Shown: positions 45,772-53,931 of the stretch, piece by piece
Numbering within the stretch: position 1 is the first letter of the stretch
How the letters are laid out: the number at the start of each line of letters is the position of its first letter
Source: Prevotella sp.
Lineage (GTDB): Bacteria > Bacteroidota > Bacteroidia > Bacteroidales > Bacteroidaceae
Reading direction: 5' to 3'
Assembly (NCBI GenBank): GCA_017483185.1
Contig: JAFULM010000051.1
Location: forward strand, 1 to 57,569
DNA length: 57,569 nucleotides
Notes under the pieces: generated by a model
What the model saw: the letters and a program-made list of their open reading frames with translations, nothing else
Told to the model about the DNA's origin: nothing
Database searches by the model: none
Made by a program: the position numbers and the translations under genes

Positions 45772-45957
45772 CTACAACGAACTGTCATCCTGTTCGTCAT
45801 CTTCCCAAAGTTCGAAATCATGGCCTTTTGAGTTCAATTCGCCTTCATAAGGATCTTTGTTTATCCCGATATTTCCCGTTTCCGGACTGCATGCCATTAT
45901 ATGAGCCATGTCACATTCCATAGTCTCACACAAAGGAGCAATATATTTTCTCTTCAT
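45772..45957 (-). CDS. Small acidic peptide of unknown function
   Basis: A 61-residue product beginning MKRKYIAPLCETMECDMAHI and ending in a strongly acidic tail (FELWEDDEQDDSSL). The opening K-Y-x-P-x-x-E-x-x-x-x-x-x-x-M pattern recurs in short orphan proteins scattered through Bacteroidales genomes; no function is known to me. Three cysteines are present in the first 25 residues. It lies 19 bases after the beta-helix protein gene on the same strand and may be co-transcribed. No export signal is evident. Confidence 0.6.
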   Translation of the reverse strand: MKRKYIAPLCETMECDMAHIMACSPETGNIGINKDPYEGELNSKGHDFELWEDDEQDDSSL

Positions 45958-45976
45958 AATCGTATAAGTTAAATCA

Positions 45977-47992
45977 CTATTTTATAATCACTTTCTTTCC
46001 TCCGACAATATATATACCGGCCTTCAAGCCCTGCGTGGAGCGTCTTATACATGTACCCTGCACTGTGTAAACATCGTCGTCATCGAGTTCACCTGAAGTC
46101 TCTACGGCTGCTATACCCGTGGTTCCGTTGTCATCATCTCCGATGACATGTACCTTGACAGCTTTCGCCTTACCGTCCGTATGATAGTCGTAGCTACCGT
46201 CTGCCTTGTTCTGTATTGTCAGATAAAATCTGCAAGAAGGCAAGGCTTGGTCTGCATTTGTGACTGAACGGAATGCCTGTTCGTCAGCATTGAGAAAATA
46301 GCCATACTTGTCAAGCAATGTCGTCTTGTCATAGATACCCACAAAGTTGAATTTCTGTTTTATCGTCGAGCAATCGATTTGTGGGACCTCCGTCTTTGCC
46401 AACGACGTACCTGTGACTGTCAAAGTCTGTTCGCCGGCTGTTTTCGCTTTTATCAGACATGGCATGTTAGGGGCTATCACGCTGCCTTCTTCAAGTTTTA
46501 TATATTCAATGGTCGGAGCCCCGTCAATGAGTTCGGTATCCCAGATTTCCGCAAAATCAAAATTTGCAAGAATATCTCCGGTGAGCGTGATCTGGAACGG
46601 AACAAACAACGTCTGCCATTTGTCAGAGAAGTTTCTTGTATAACTTACAGTGACATCATTGATGACTTCTTTTATATTTATGCTCTTCATGGCCGCATCC
46701 GACACGCTGATATTTGCACCACTGACAAGTTTCACTTTTGTACTTGTACCATCATTGTTTTCAAGTACGGCATTAAACAGTTCGTCCGTAGCACCGCTTA
46801 CGTTTCCACCGGTCATGACAATCGATGAATTGCTGCCAATGTTGACATCGCCTTCAACCGTTCCTCCATCAATATTGACGCTTGCGCCATTGCCCGTGGC
46901 CGACACGCCGTCCGTGATTGTTCCATCGGAGATTGTTATATTCGACTTCTCCGCTTGAGCGACGGCCTTTCCGGTGATTGTACCGCCTTTGATCTCTATG
47001 GAGGCGTCATAACCGTTGTTTACCACGTTGCCCGTGAACGTTCCGTTCTCGATAACGGCCGATGCAGGATTGGCTTTGCTCGTCCTGTCGACCTGAACAG
47101 CAGCGATGTGTCCATTAAACGTCCCATTGCCTTTTATCGTGACCGAACCTCCGGAGTTATAAATATACACGGGATAATTGGCTTCATAAGAACCACCGTC
47201 TATGGTAACATCAGAACCGTTCGATGGCGCTATGCATGCAGCGAAATAAGAATTAGTCGCTGTATTTTTCATCGTACAGTTTGTGAATGTCGCCGTCGAA
47301 CGGATCACGTCAAAAATCGGACCTACAGTCGTATCGACATTTACATTCGTAAAATTGATCGTACTGCCGGCCCCGGCCTGGAACACGCCTGCTGTCGCAT
47401 GAGTGCTTCTGCAGATGAAAGCGCCTCCGGTAACAGAAATGTTGACCTTCATTTGATAACCATTTATGATACTGTAAGTATGACCTCCGGTCTCTTCCGC
47501 ATTGACATTGTTGAACGTCAGAGACTGATTGCTTCCGCGAAAAGCGAAAAAGCTACCGTCACCAGTCGCGCCTTTAAAAGATACGTCACTTGCTATCAAT
47601 GTGGTATTGGCGCCGGCAGCACCGCTCGCATCGCGGAAATCAACAAAGCCATAGGACGTGGTGTTGGTCTCCGGAGTTACAATCCATCCGGAATTGCCAT
47701 CAATGGTGAGTGTGACATTAGATAGCCTGAACAATCTGTTCATTGTGACATTGTTAGTTATCGTATGTCCGCTCAAATCAAGGGTGATTGATTTTGTAAC
47801 CGGTATCATCTCCGTCACAGCGACATCACCCAACAGTGTGACCGTCTGTCCGTCTCCGGCGGCAGCTACGGCTTCTCCCAGAGTAGCATACTCTATCTCC
47901 CCTACTTTTGCATCGTTGGCAAAAGTACAAACAAATGTGCCTGCACCCAGCAAAAGGCACAAAGCGAAACGAGTGAAGTAATTTGTTTTCAT
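45977..47992 (-). CDS. Secreted beta-helix-like surface protein
   Basis: A 671-residue exported protein. The signal peptide ends near GTFVCTFANDA. YATLGEAVAAAGDGQTVTLLGDVAV begins the first repeat domain. From about 30 to 430 short strands repeat with the spacing of a right-handed beta-helix (IEIKGGTITGKAVAQ, ITISDGTITDGVSAT, VNIDGGTVEGDVNIG, IVMTGGNVSGATDE). A second domain (about 450-600) follows. The end, VYTVQGTCIRRSTQGLKAG then IYIVGGKKVIIK, resembles the short type IX-secretion tail found on Prevotella surface proteins. Ligand and role are unknown. A 35-nt gap with no good promoter is all that separates it from the terminator of the RNA upstream, apart from an 18-bp palindrome at 48053-48070. 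Confidence 0.8.
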   Translation of the reverse strand: MKTNYFTRFALCLLLGAGTFVCTFANDAKVGEIEYATLGEAVAAAGDGQTVTLLGDVAVTEMIPVTKSITLDLSGHTITNNVTMNRLFRLSNVTLTIDGNSGWIVTPETNTTSYGFVDFRDASGAAGANTTLIASDVSFKGATGDGSFFAFRGSNQSLTFNNVNAEETGGHTYSIINGYQMKVNISVTGGAFICRSTHATAGVFQAGAGSTINFTNVNVDTTVGPIFDVIRSTATFTNCTMKNTATNSYFAACIAPSNGSDVTIDGGSYEANYPVYIYNSGGSVTIKGNGTFNGHIAAVQVDRTSKANPASAVIENGTFTGNVVNNGYDASIEIKGGTITGKAVAQAEKSNITISDGTITDGVSATGNGASVNIDGGTVEGDVNIGSNSSIVMTGGNVSGATDELFNAVLENNDGTSTKVKLVSGANISVSDAAMKSINIKEVINDVTVSYTRNFSDKWQTLFVPFQITLTGDILANFDFAEIWDTELIDGAPTIEYIKLEEGSVIAPNMPCLIKAKTAGEQTLTVTGTSLAKTEVPQIDCSTIKQKFNFVGIYDKTTLLDKYGYFLNADEQAFRSVTNADQALPSCRFYLTIQNKADGSYDYHTDGKAKAVKVHVIGDDDNGTTGIAAVETSGELDDDDVYTVQGTCIRRSTQGLKAGIYIVGGKKVIIK

Positions 47993-48052
47993 CGTTATAA
48001 AAATTACCTTTCGTCACCCCCAAACGAATAAACCTAACTTAAAATGGCTTTC

Positions 48053-48070
48053 TATGTTGACTTCAACATA
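48053..48070. repeat. 18-bp perfect palindrome
   Basis: TATGTTGACTTCAACATA, 8-bp arms with two central bases, adjoining the T-run of the RNA terminator. It may be part of the terminator or a regulator site for the beta-helix gene 61 bases downstream. Confidence 0.6.
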
Positions 48071-48427
48071 AAAAAAGGCGGGGAGTTCTACCTTGACTCG
48101 TCCCGCTATCTGAGGCCTTCGCATTGCCCATCACTGCCTGAACGAGCAACGCAGAAGTCCCACACCATGCAATATAACAATACACTTCAATCCCGATACA
48201 ATGCCGCAACACACTCCATATATAGAATATAGGAGTGGCTACGACAAAGTTTGAAGTGACTATTAATCACATCCTGTGAGCATCTACTATTGCTTTGATT
48301 TGGCAGTGATTGAAAGTTGCGAAGTTTCAGATAGCCAAAGACAAAGCGCATGTAAACGCCTTTCTTATATATTAAAGTATTCTCATCCTTGCTCCAATCC
48401 CCAAAGAGAAGGAACGCGGCGTGAAAA
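48070..48427 (-). ncRNA. Candidate noncoding RNA of about 355 nt
   Basis: A minus-strand unit with a consensus promoter (48434-48464), a predicted start near 48427, and a GC-rich hairpin with T7 (48106-48070) at its end. It has no reading frame with a family pattern. I recall stretches such as TTTCAATCACTGCCAAATC, and the false peptide made from them, as recurring in many Prevotella and Bacteroides genomes, which argues for a conserved RNA. A local hairpin pairs CACTCC and GGAGTG at about 48210-48240. Bacteroidales-1 RNA, defined by just such a promoter-terminator unit, is one family to test. It could instead be the leader of the beta-helix gene. Confidence 0.6.
48077..48106 (-). terminator. 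Terminator of the 355-nt RNA candidate
   Basis: On the minus strand GCGGGACGAGT pairs with ACTCCCCGC (with a small bulge) around a 9-base loop, followed by T7 at 48076-48070. Confidence 0.75.
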
Positions 48428-48433
48428 TCGCAG

Positions 48434-48464
48434 CAAAGGTACAAAAATCTTGATACACAACAAA
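48434..48464 (-). promoter_or_regulatory. Promoter of the 355-nt RNA candidate
   Basis: On the minus strand TTTG (48464-48461), exactly 19 bases, then TACCTTTG (48441-48434). Confidence 0.7.
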
Positions 48465-48576
48465 AAAGACAACAAAAAAAATAACGAAAAGACAACAAAA
48501 GTAGATAAATCAGCGACTTGTAAAGATTTGCAAAGACGAAGAAAGATGATTTAAGTATTGAGAAAACACATCACAA

Positions 48577-48670
48577 TATCCGATATTGGGAGTGACCGCA
48601 ATATTGTTTGGTTGAGGCGTACCGCATCCCAACAATAGGCAGAGATTAATTTATCACTCCGATATCGGAT
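48577..48670. repeat. Nested inverted repeat downstream of rubrerythrin
   Basis: Outer arms ATCCGATATTGGGAGTGA and TCACTCCGATATCGGAT pair with two mismatches/bulges. Inside, ATTGTTTGG (48603-48611) pairs with CCCAACAAT (48628-48636) with one mismatch. It lies just past the rubrerythrin terminator and contains no frame. Confidence 0.55.
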
Positions 48671-48677
48671 GAAGCAC

Positions 48678-48727
48678 AAAAAAGTCCGGCTATCGTCGCA
48701 ACGAGATTGTTGTGACAATAGCCGGAC
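48678..48727 (-). terminator. Terminator of rubrerythrin gene
   Basis: GTCCGGCTAT (48684-48693) and ATAGCCGGAC (48718-48727) form a 10-bp stem, with further pairing inside (CAAC with GTTG), followed on the minus strand by T6. Confidence 0.8.
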
Positions 48728-48747
48728 AGATGAGACTGTTCTAAGAA

Positions 48748-49290
48748 TCAATAGTTTTCGGCCTTTATCTCGAAGTAGCTCTGTGCGTGGTCGCATACGG
48801 GGCATACCTCGGGAGCTTTCTTTCCGATGACGATGTGACCACAGTTGCGGCACTGCCATACGGTGTCACCCTCGCGAGAAAAGACGATGCCCTCCTCGAT
48901 GTTGGCCAACAGACGGCGATAGCGCTCCTCGTGAGCCTTCTCAACAGCAGCGACCCCGCGCATCCGGGCTGCAATCTCGATAAAACCTTCCTCTTCAGCC
49001 TCCTGTGCCATGCGGTCATACATATCCGTCCACTCGTAGTTTTCTCCTTCGGCAGCAGCCTTCAGATTCGACATGGTGTCGCGGATAGCACCGCCTTCAA
49101 GATACTTAAACCACAATTTTGCATGCTCCTTCTCGTTGGCAGCTGTCTCCTCAAAGAGAGCGGCAATCTGCTGATAACCTTCCTTCTTTGCCTTTGAAGC
49201 AAAGTATGTGTACTTGTTGCGTGCCTGTGATTCACCGGCGAAAGCCTCCATGAGGTTCTTCTCTGTTTTTGTTCCTTTCAATTCTTTCAT
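48748..49290 (-). CDS. rbr: Rubrerythrin
   Basis: A cytoplasmic peroxidase that removes hydrogen peroxide in anaerobes using a di-iron centre. The four-helix part has the iron-binding glutamates in [13 protein letters not shown] (Glu20) and [11 protein letters not shown] (Glu53 and nearby His56), repeated in [14 protein letters not shown]. The C-terminal rubredoxin-like iron site is CRNC at 147-150 and CPVC at 163-166. At 180 residues it is slightly shorter than the classical 191. It is divergently arranged with oxyR, 240 bases away, consistent with peroxide-controlled expression. Confidence 0.95.
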   Translation of the reverse strand: MKELKGTKTEKNLMEAFAGESQARNKYTYFASKAKKEGYQQIAALFEETAANEKEHAKLWFKYLEGGAIRDTMSNLKAAAEGENYEWTDMYDRMAQEAEEEGFIEIAARMRGVAAVEKAHEERYRRLLANIEEGIVFSREGDTVWQCRNCGHIVIGKKAPEVCPVCDHAQSYFEIKAENY

Positions 49291-49388
49291 AATCTGTAAA
49301 GTTTAATATTGTTAATCAATTCTATTTCTCTTTGTCCGCCGACACAGCTACATCACCTGAATGTCGTCGGCTGCATCTTCTTTAATTG

Positions 49389-49417
49389 CAAAGATAGACT
49401 TTATAAATGACAAGAAC
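49389..49417 (-). promoter_or_regulatory. Promoter of rubrerythrin gene
   Basis: TATCTTTG on the minus strand (49396-49389) with a weak TTG-like partner about 20 bases upstream. Transcription would start near 49382, leaving a 90-base leader. Confidence 0.45.
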
Positions 49418-49493
49418 AACAAAAATATGATAGAATTATTCTTTCGGCTGATAGAAATCATCTATAAACGACATCCCCAAAACAATATTTTGA

Positions 49494-49501
49494 CTATCTT
49501 T
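49494..49501 (+). promoter_or_regulatory. -7 promoter element for oxyR
   Basis: TATCTTTG on the plus strand, 29 bases before the oxyR start codon. Confidence 0.5.
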
Positions 49502-49530
49502 GCATACATCAGAATACAAAAAAGCAATAC

Positions 49531-50457
49531 ATGACTCTACAACAAATGCAATACGTCACGGCTGTCAACCGCCTACGCCATTTCGCCCGGGCAGCCAAGG
49601 AGTGTGGCGTGACCCAACCCACACTCAGCGCCATGATACGCAAGCTCGAGGAAGAACTGGGAGTGGCAATCTTTGAACGCTCGTCACAACAAGTCGAGCC
49701 GACACCGGCCGGTCTGCTCGTCATAGAAGAAGCTCAGGCCATGTTGGACTGTGAACGCAGAATAAGGGACATCATCGACGAACAACGACAGTCGCTCTGC
49801 GGAACGTTCCGCATGGGCATCCTGCCCACCATCGCCCCCTATCTGTTGCCGAGATTTATGCCGTGGCTGGGCAAAAGATATCCCGAACTCAATCTGCATG
49901 TCTCAGAAATGAAGACGGAAGAGATAAAGGATGCGCTGGCACGAAGGGACATTGATGCTGCCGTGGCCGTGAATATCGACGGCCTGGAGGGGTTCACCCA
50001 AACGACACTCTATTATGAACAGTTTGTGGCGTACGTTTCGCGAGAGTCATCTCTTTTTGCCCGCCGTAACATCGTGGTCTCTGACATACGTAACGAATCG
50101 CTCTGGCTGTTGGACGAGGGCCACTGCTTCAGAGACCAGCTCGTAAAATTCTGTCAGCTGAAAGCGGCCGACAAAAGCAAATCCAACTATCTGTTGGGAA
50201 GCATCGAGACTTTCATGCGTATGGTGGAAAGCGGCAACGGCATCACATTCATCCCTGAGTTGGCCCTCGAACAATTGACATCACAACAGAAAGAGTTGGC
50301 GCGACCGTTCGGACTACCCATCCCTGTGCGCGAAGTGGTCATTTTGACAACCGGAAAATTCATACGCAAAGCGATATTAGACACGATAATCAATGCCATC
50401 GTGACCCACGTTCCCGAGCGCATGCTACGGCTTAACAATACGGAACAGCGCATTTGA
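49531..50457 (+). CDS. oxyR: OxyR-type peroxide sensor, LysR family
   Basis: A LysR-type transcription regulator that senses hydrogen peroxide. The N-terminal helix-turn-helix includes FARAAKECGVTQPTLSAMIR (18-37). In the sensing domain, LLDEGHCFRDQLVKFC places cysteines at 199 and 208, the same positions and spacing as the redox pair of E. coli OxyR. That is strong evidence for OxyR rather than another LysR member. At 308 residues it is normal. It faces rubrerythrin across a short shared promoter region, a likely target. Confidence 0.95.
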   Translation: MTLQQMQYVTAVNRLRHFARAAKECGVTQPTLSAMIRKLEEELGVAIFERSSQQVEPTPAGLLVIEEAQAMLDCERRIRDIIDEQRQSLCGTFRMGILPTIAPYLLPRFMPWLGKRYPELNLHVSEMKTEEIKDALARRDIDAAVAVNIDGLEGFTQTTLYYEQFVAYVSRESSLFARRNIVVSDIRNESLWLLDEGHCFRDQLVKFCQLKAADKSKSNYLLGSIETFMRMVESGNGITFIPELALEQLTSQQKELARPFGLPIPVREVVILTTGKFIRKAILDTIINAIVTHVPERMLRLNNTEQRI

Positions 50458-50487
50458 CTGTCATAAATGATGGTTTTAGAGAAAGTA

Positions 50488-50519
50488 TTTGCCGTTTCAG
50501 TGAAAATATAGTATATTTG
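50488..50519 (+). promoter_or_regulatory. Promoter of the second GH2 gene
   Basis: TTTG (50488-50491), 20 bases, then TATATTTG (50512-50519). The leader before ATG 50628 is about 100 bases. Confidence 0.65.
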
Positions 50520-50627
50520 CATAAAACATACCACAATCTTCCAACGACCGAATAGCCGCAATGGAAGTTGGTATCAAGATTACACATTATTATATATTAT
50601 AGAACTACTAAAATAAAATATAGCTAT

Positions 50628-53033
50628 ATGAGAAACAAACTTTTATTGTTCGCCCTGTCTATGGCAGCAACGGCGACAGCACAACGTCACGAAGTGACTC
50701 TGACCGACGGTTGGACGTTTTCACGCGACAAGGCGCAATGGGAAAATGTGACCATCCCCCACGATTGGGCCATCAGCGGTCCTTTCGACAAGAAGTGGGA
50801 TCTGCAGGTGGTAGCAATCGAGCAAAACGGAGAAAAGGAAAAGACTGAGAAGTCCGGCCGCTCGGGCGCCCTGCCGTGGATTGGCGAGGGACACTATCGG
50901 ACAACTGTCAGCATCCCGGCCGACTGCCGCCATGCCGAATTGGTCTTTGACGGCGCGATGAGCGAGCCGACAGTGAGCGTCAACGGACAGCGTGCGGGTT
51001 ATTGGGCCTACGGATATAACGCCTTTAATGTAGACATCACGCCATACATGAAAGCCGGTGACAATCTGGTCGAAGTCGACTTGAATAACGTGGAAGAAAG
51101 CAGTCGGTGGTATCCCGGTGGCGGAATATACCGTCCGGTGAAACTCATCACGACGGGCGACGCAAGGTTTGAGACTTTCGAGACGTTCGCCTATACGACA
51201 CGCGCCGACAAAAAGACGGCAGAAATGAAGGTGACAACAAAAGTGGCAGGTAATCTGACGGACGGAAACATCGGCGTGAACATTGCCCTCTACGATCAGA
51301 AAGGATTTATCGTAGCCGAAAGTCACTGCGGACAGACAGAGACGGGAGACATCGAGACGGTGATGAACATAAGGAAGCCGCAGCTATGGTCGCCGGAATC
51401 GCCCTACCTCTACAAGCTGGTGACGAAGCTCTTCCGCAACAACAAGCTGATAGACCAGCAGACGACCAACGTCGGAATACGCACGGTGACAGTGACGAAA
51501 GACGGCGGTTTCCAGCTCAACGGACAGACTCGTAAAATAAAAGGCGTCTGTCTGCATCACGACCTCGGCCCCTTGGGAGCTGCCATAAACAAGGCGGCAC
51601 TCATCCGTCAGATAAAGATGATGAAAGCGATGGGATGTGACGCCATACGCACGGCCCACAACATGCCGTCAACGATGCAGATGGACATCTGCGACTCGTT
51701 AGGCATGATGGTCATGGCCGAGAGCTTCGACATGTGGAAATATGCAAAATGCAAGAACGGATATGCCCGCTTCTTCGACGAATGGAGCGACCGGGACATC
51801 GAAAACCTGGTGAAGAACCACCGCAACCACCCGTCAATCATCATGTGGAGCATCGGCAACGAAATTCCGGAACAAGGCATGAGAGGCGGCAAGGAGATGG
51901 CCAAGAGACTTCAGAACATCTGCCACCGCCTCGACCCGTCACGCACGGTGACGCAGGGAATGGACCGCGTGGACAACGCGATGAAGACGGGATTTGCCCA
52001 GGTGATGGACGTTCCGGGCTTCAACTACCGTCTTCACAAGTATGAGAAGGGACTGAAGGAACTGCCGCAGGGCTTCCTGCTCGGTTCCGAGACGGCGTCG
52101 ACGGTAAGTTCGCGCGGCGTATATAAATTCCCGGTGGAAATCGCAAGCAACAAGAAGTATGCTGACGGACAATGCTCAGGATACGACACGGAACACTGCT
52201 CGTGGAGCAATCTCCCCGATGACGATTGGAGATGGCAGGATGACTACGACAAGGTCATCGGTGAATTTGTTTGGACCGGCTATGACTACCTTGGCGAGCC
52301 GACACCCTACGATGAGTATTGGCCCAGCCGCAGCAGCTATTTCGGTATCTGCGACCTGGCCGGTCTACCAAAGGACAGATATTATCTGTACCGCAGCAAA
52401 TGGAACAAGGATGAGCACACCGTACACCTTCTGCCCCACTGGACATGGCCGGAGCGCAAGGGAAAGGTGACTCCTGTCTACTGCTACACGGACGGCGTGG
52501 AAGGCGAACTCTTCATCAACGGCAAAAGTCAGGGCCGCGTGCGCAAGAACAAGGATGGCAGACTGGACCGCTACCGTCTGCGCTGGAACAACGTGAAATA
52601 TGAACCGGGCGAGATCCGCGTTGTCGTATTCGATGAAAAAGGCAACAAAATCGGAGAAGACAGCCGGCACACAGCCGGTAATCCGGCACAAATAGTTCTC
52701 TCGGCCGAATATGCGGACGACGCAACAAAGGCGTTGAAAGCAGACGGACACGATATGGCGTTTGTCACAGTCTCACTTGTCGACAAAGACGGAAACCTCT
52801 GCCCTACCGCTGACGACCAACTGACATTTGAGGTGACAGGTGACGGAACGTATCAGGCAGCGTGCAATGGTGACGCAACGTCGCTCGAACCGTTCACGCA
52901 ACCGCAAATGAAACTTTTCGGCGGACAGTTGGTTGTTGTTGTTCGCAGCACGAAGACAGCCGGTACAATGACGCTCAAAGTGACCGACAGCAAGCGTAAA
53001 CTGGTGAAGACGATAGACATCAAGAGTATCTGA
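50628..53033 (+). CDS. GH2 family beta-galactosidase (locus 2)
   Basis: An exported family 2 glycosidase, probably a beta-galactosidase. The signal peptide is MRNKLLLFALSMAATATAQ. The sugar-binding domain has NVTIPHDWAISGPFDKKW and RWYPGGGIYRPV. The barrel carries the acid/base glutamate in MWSIGNEIPEQG (Glu412) and the nucleophile in LLGSETASTVSSRG (Glu488). EFVWTGYDYLGEPTPY is a further hallmark. 801 residues is normal. It resembles the first GH2 in outline but diverges around the nucleophile (GSETAST here, TESVSAL there), so the two may have different substrates. It has its own promoter and no SusCD partner. The start at 50628 gives a clean signal peptide. Confidence 0.92.
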   Translation: MRNKLLLFALSMAATATAQRHEVTLTDGWTFSRDKAQWENVTIPHDWAISGPFDKKWDLQVVAIEQNGEKEKTEKSGRSGALPWIGEGHYRTTVSIPADCRHAELVFDGAMSEPTVSVNGQRAGYWAYGYNAFNVDITPYMKAGDNLVEVDLNNVEESSRWYPGGGIYRPVKLITTGDARFETFETFAYTTRADKKTAEMKVTTKVAGNLTDGNIGVNIALYDQKGFIVAESHCGQTETGDIETVMNIRKPQLWSPESPYLYKLVTKLFRNNKLIDQQTTNVGIRTVTVTKDGGFQLNGQTRKIKGVCLHHDLGPLGAAINKAALIRQIKMMKAMGCDAIRTAHNMPSTMQMDICDSLGMMVMAESFDMWKYAKCKNGYARFFDEWSDRDIENLVKNHRNHPSIIMWSIGNEIPEQGMRGGKEMAKRLQNICHRLDPSRTVTQGMDRVDNAMKTGFAQVMDVPGFNYRLHKYEKGLKELPQGFLLGSETASTVSSRGVYKFPVEIASNKKYADGQCSGYDTEHCSWSNLPDDDWRWQDDYDKVIGEFVWTGYDYLGEPTPYDEYWPSRSSYFGICDLAGLPKDRYYLYRSKWNKDEHTVHLLPHWTWPERKGKVTPVYCYTDGVEGELFINGKSQGRVRKNKDGRLDRYRLRWNNVKYEPGEIRVVVFDEKGNKIGEDSRHTAGNPAQIVLSAEYADDATKALKADGHDMAFVTVSLVDKDGNLCPTADDQLTFEVTGDGTYQAACNGDATSLEPFTQPQMKLFGGQLVVVVRSTKTAGTMTLKVTDSKRKLVKTIDIKSI

Positions 53034-53072
53034 CAGTCTGTTTTTCAAGACCTTTCAAACTCTTTCGTGGAA

Positions 53073-53158
53073 TAAGGAGTGAGGAATGAGGAGTGAGAAT
53101 AGCGTTGTAATCATCCGACAAAGCTATTCTCACTCCTCGTTCCACGCCCCTCACTCCT
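53073..53158. repeat. GGAGTGAG-rich long hairpin after GH2
   Basis: A perfect 16-bp stem, GAGGAGTGAGAATAGC (53088-53103) with GCTATTCTCACTCCTC (53123-53138), is extended outward by imperfect copies of the same word (AGGAGTGAGGAA, ACGCCCCTCACTCCT). There is no T-run. It may end the GH2 transcript. Confidence 0.75.
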
Positions 53159-53245
53159 CGTATATCCCATCTTTAAATATATCAAAAGATTATACCTACA
53201 ACCACTTTTTTCATTCAAACAGACCGATAAGTCGAAAAAAATGTG

Positions 53246-53253
53246 TAAGTTTG
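53246..53253 (+). promoter_or_regulatory. -7 promoter element for the ThiE-like gene
   Basis: TAAGTTTG, 26 bases before the start codon. Confidence 0.5.
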
Positions 53254-53278
53254 CAAACCGAAAAGAGATAGTCAACAG

Positions 53279-53887
53279 ATGAAACTCATAATCATGACTA
53301 AGCCCACATTCTTTGTGGAGGAAGACAAAATACTCGCATCACTTTTCGATGAGGGTCTGGATAACTTACACCTCTACAAACCGGGAGCTGAGCCAATGTA
53401 CTCAGAGCGGTTGCTCACACTCTTGCCGGATGACTATTATGGCAAGATTACTGTTCACGATAATTTTTATCTAAAAGACGAATACGGACTGAGGGGTATC
53501 CATTTGGATGACGACAAGGTTGAAATACCATCCAAATATAAAGGCCGCATCAGCAGGACGTGTTGTGCTTTGGAGCAACTGAAAGAGGCGAAAAAGAAGT
53601 CTGACTATGTCTTTTTGGACTATGTATTTGATAGTCAAACCTATCAGGAAAAGAAAGCCGCTTTCTCTCAAAGCGAACTGAAAGAAGCCTCAAAGCGAGG
53701 ACTGATTGACAAGCATGTGTATGCCTTAGGCGGTATGAACCTTGACAATCTGCATATCGCAAAAGATTTAGGCTTCGGAGGTGTTGTAATATGCGGAGAT
53801 TTGTGGAACAGATTCGATATTCACAACGAGCTGGATTATAAAGACCTTATCGCACATTTTGAAAAAATACGCAAAGCTGTGGGGTAG
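53279..53887 (+). CDS. Thiamine phosphate synthase-like protein
   Basis: A 202-residue TIM-barrel protein resembling the ThiE/TenI family, which joins the pyrimidine and thiazole parts of thiamine or acts as an aromatase. Blocks are MTKPTFFVEEDKILASLFDEGL, LHLYKPGAEP, KITVHDNFYLKDEYGLRGIHL and the late YALGGMNLDNLHIAKDLGFGGV and VICGDLW, where ThiE has its phosphate loop. Some active-site residues of true ThiE (GPI, TKT segments) are not evident, so it may be a TenI-type homologue. The rest of the thiamine pathway is absent here. It lies 44 bases upstream of prs. Confidence 0.8.
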   Translation: MKLIIMTKPTFFVEEDKILASLFDEGLDNLHLYKPGAEPMYSERLLTLLPDDYYGKITVHDNFYLKDEYGLRGIHLDDDKVEIPSKYKGRISRTCCALEQLKEAKKKSDYVFLDYVFDSQTYQEKKAAFSQSELKEASKRGLIDKHVYALGGMNLDNLHIAKDLGFGGVVICGDLWNRFDIHNELDYKDLIAHFEKIRKAVG

Positions 53888-53931
53888 AAAGAAAACATAA
53901 CACTGTATCAATTCATAACTGACAAACGAAA

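Noticed and set aside
48187-48498. 103-codon minus-strand frame
   Set aside because: It begins upstream of the promoter at 48434-48464 and runs through the candidate RNA. The peptide looks like a translation of conserved noncoding sequence.
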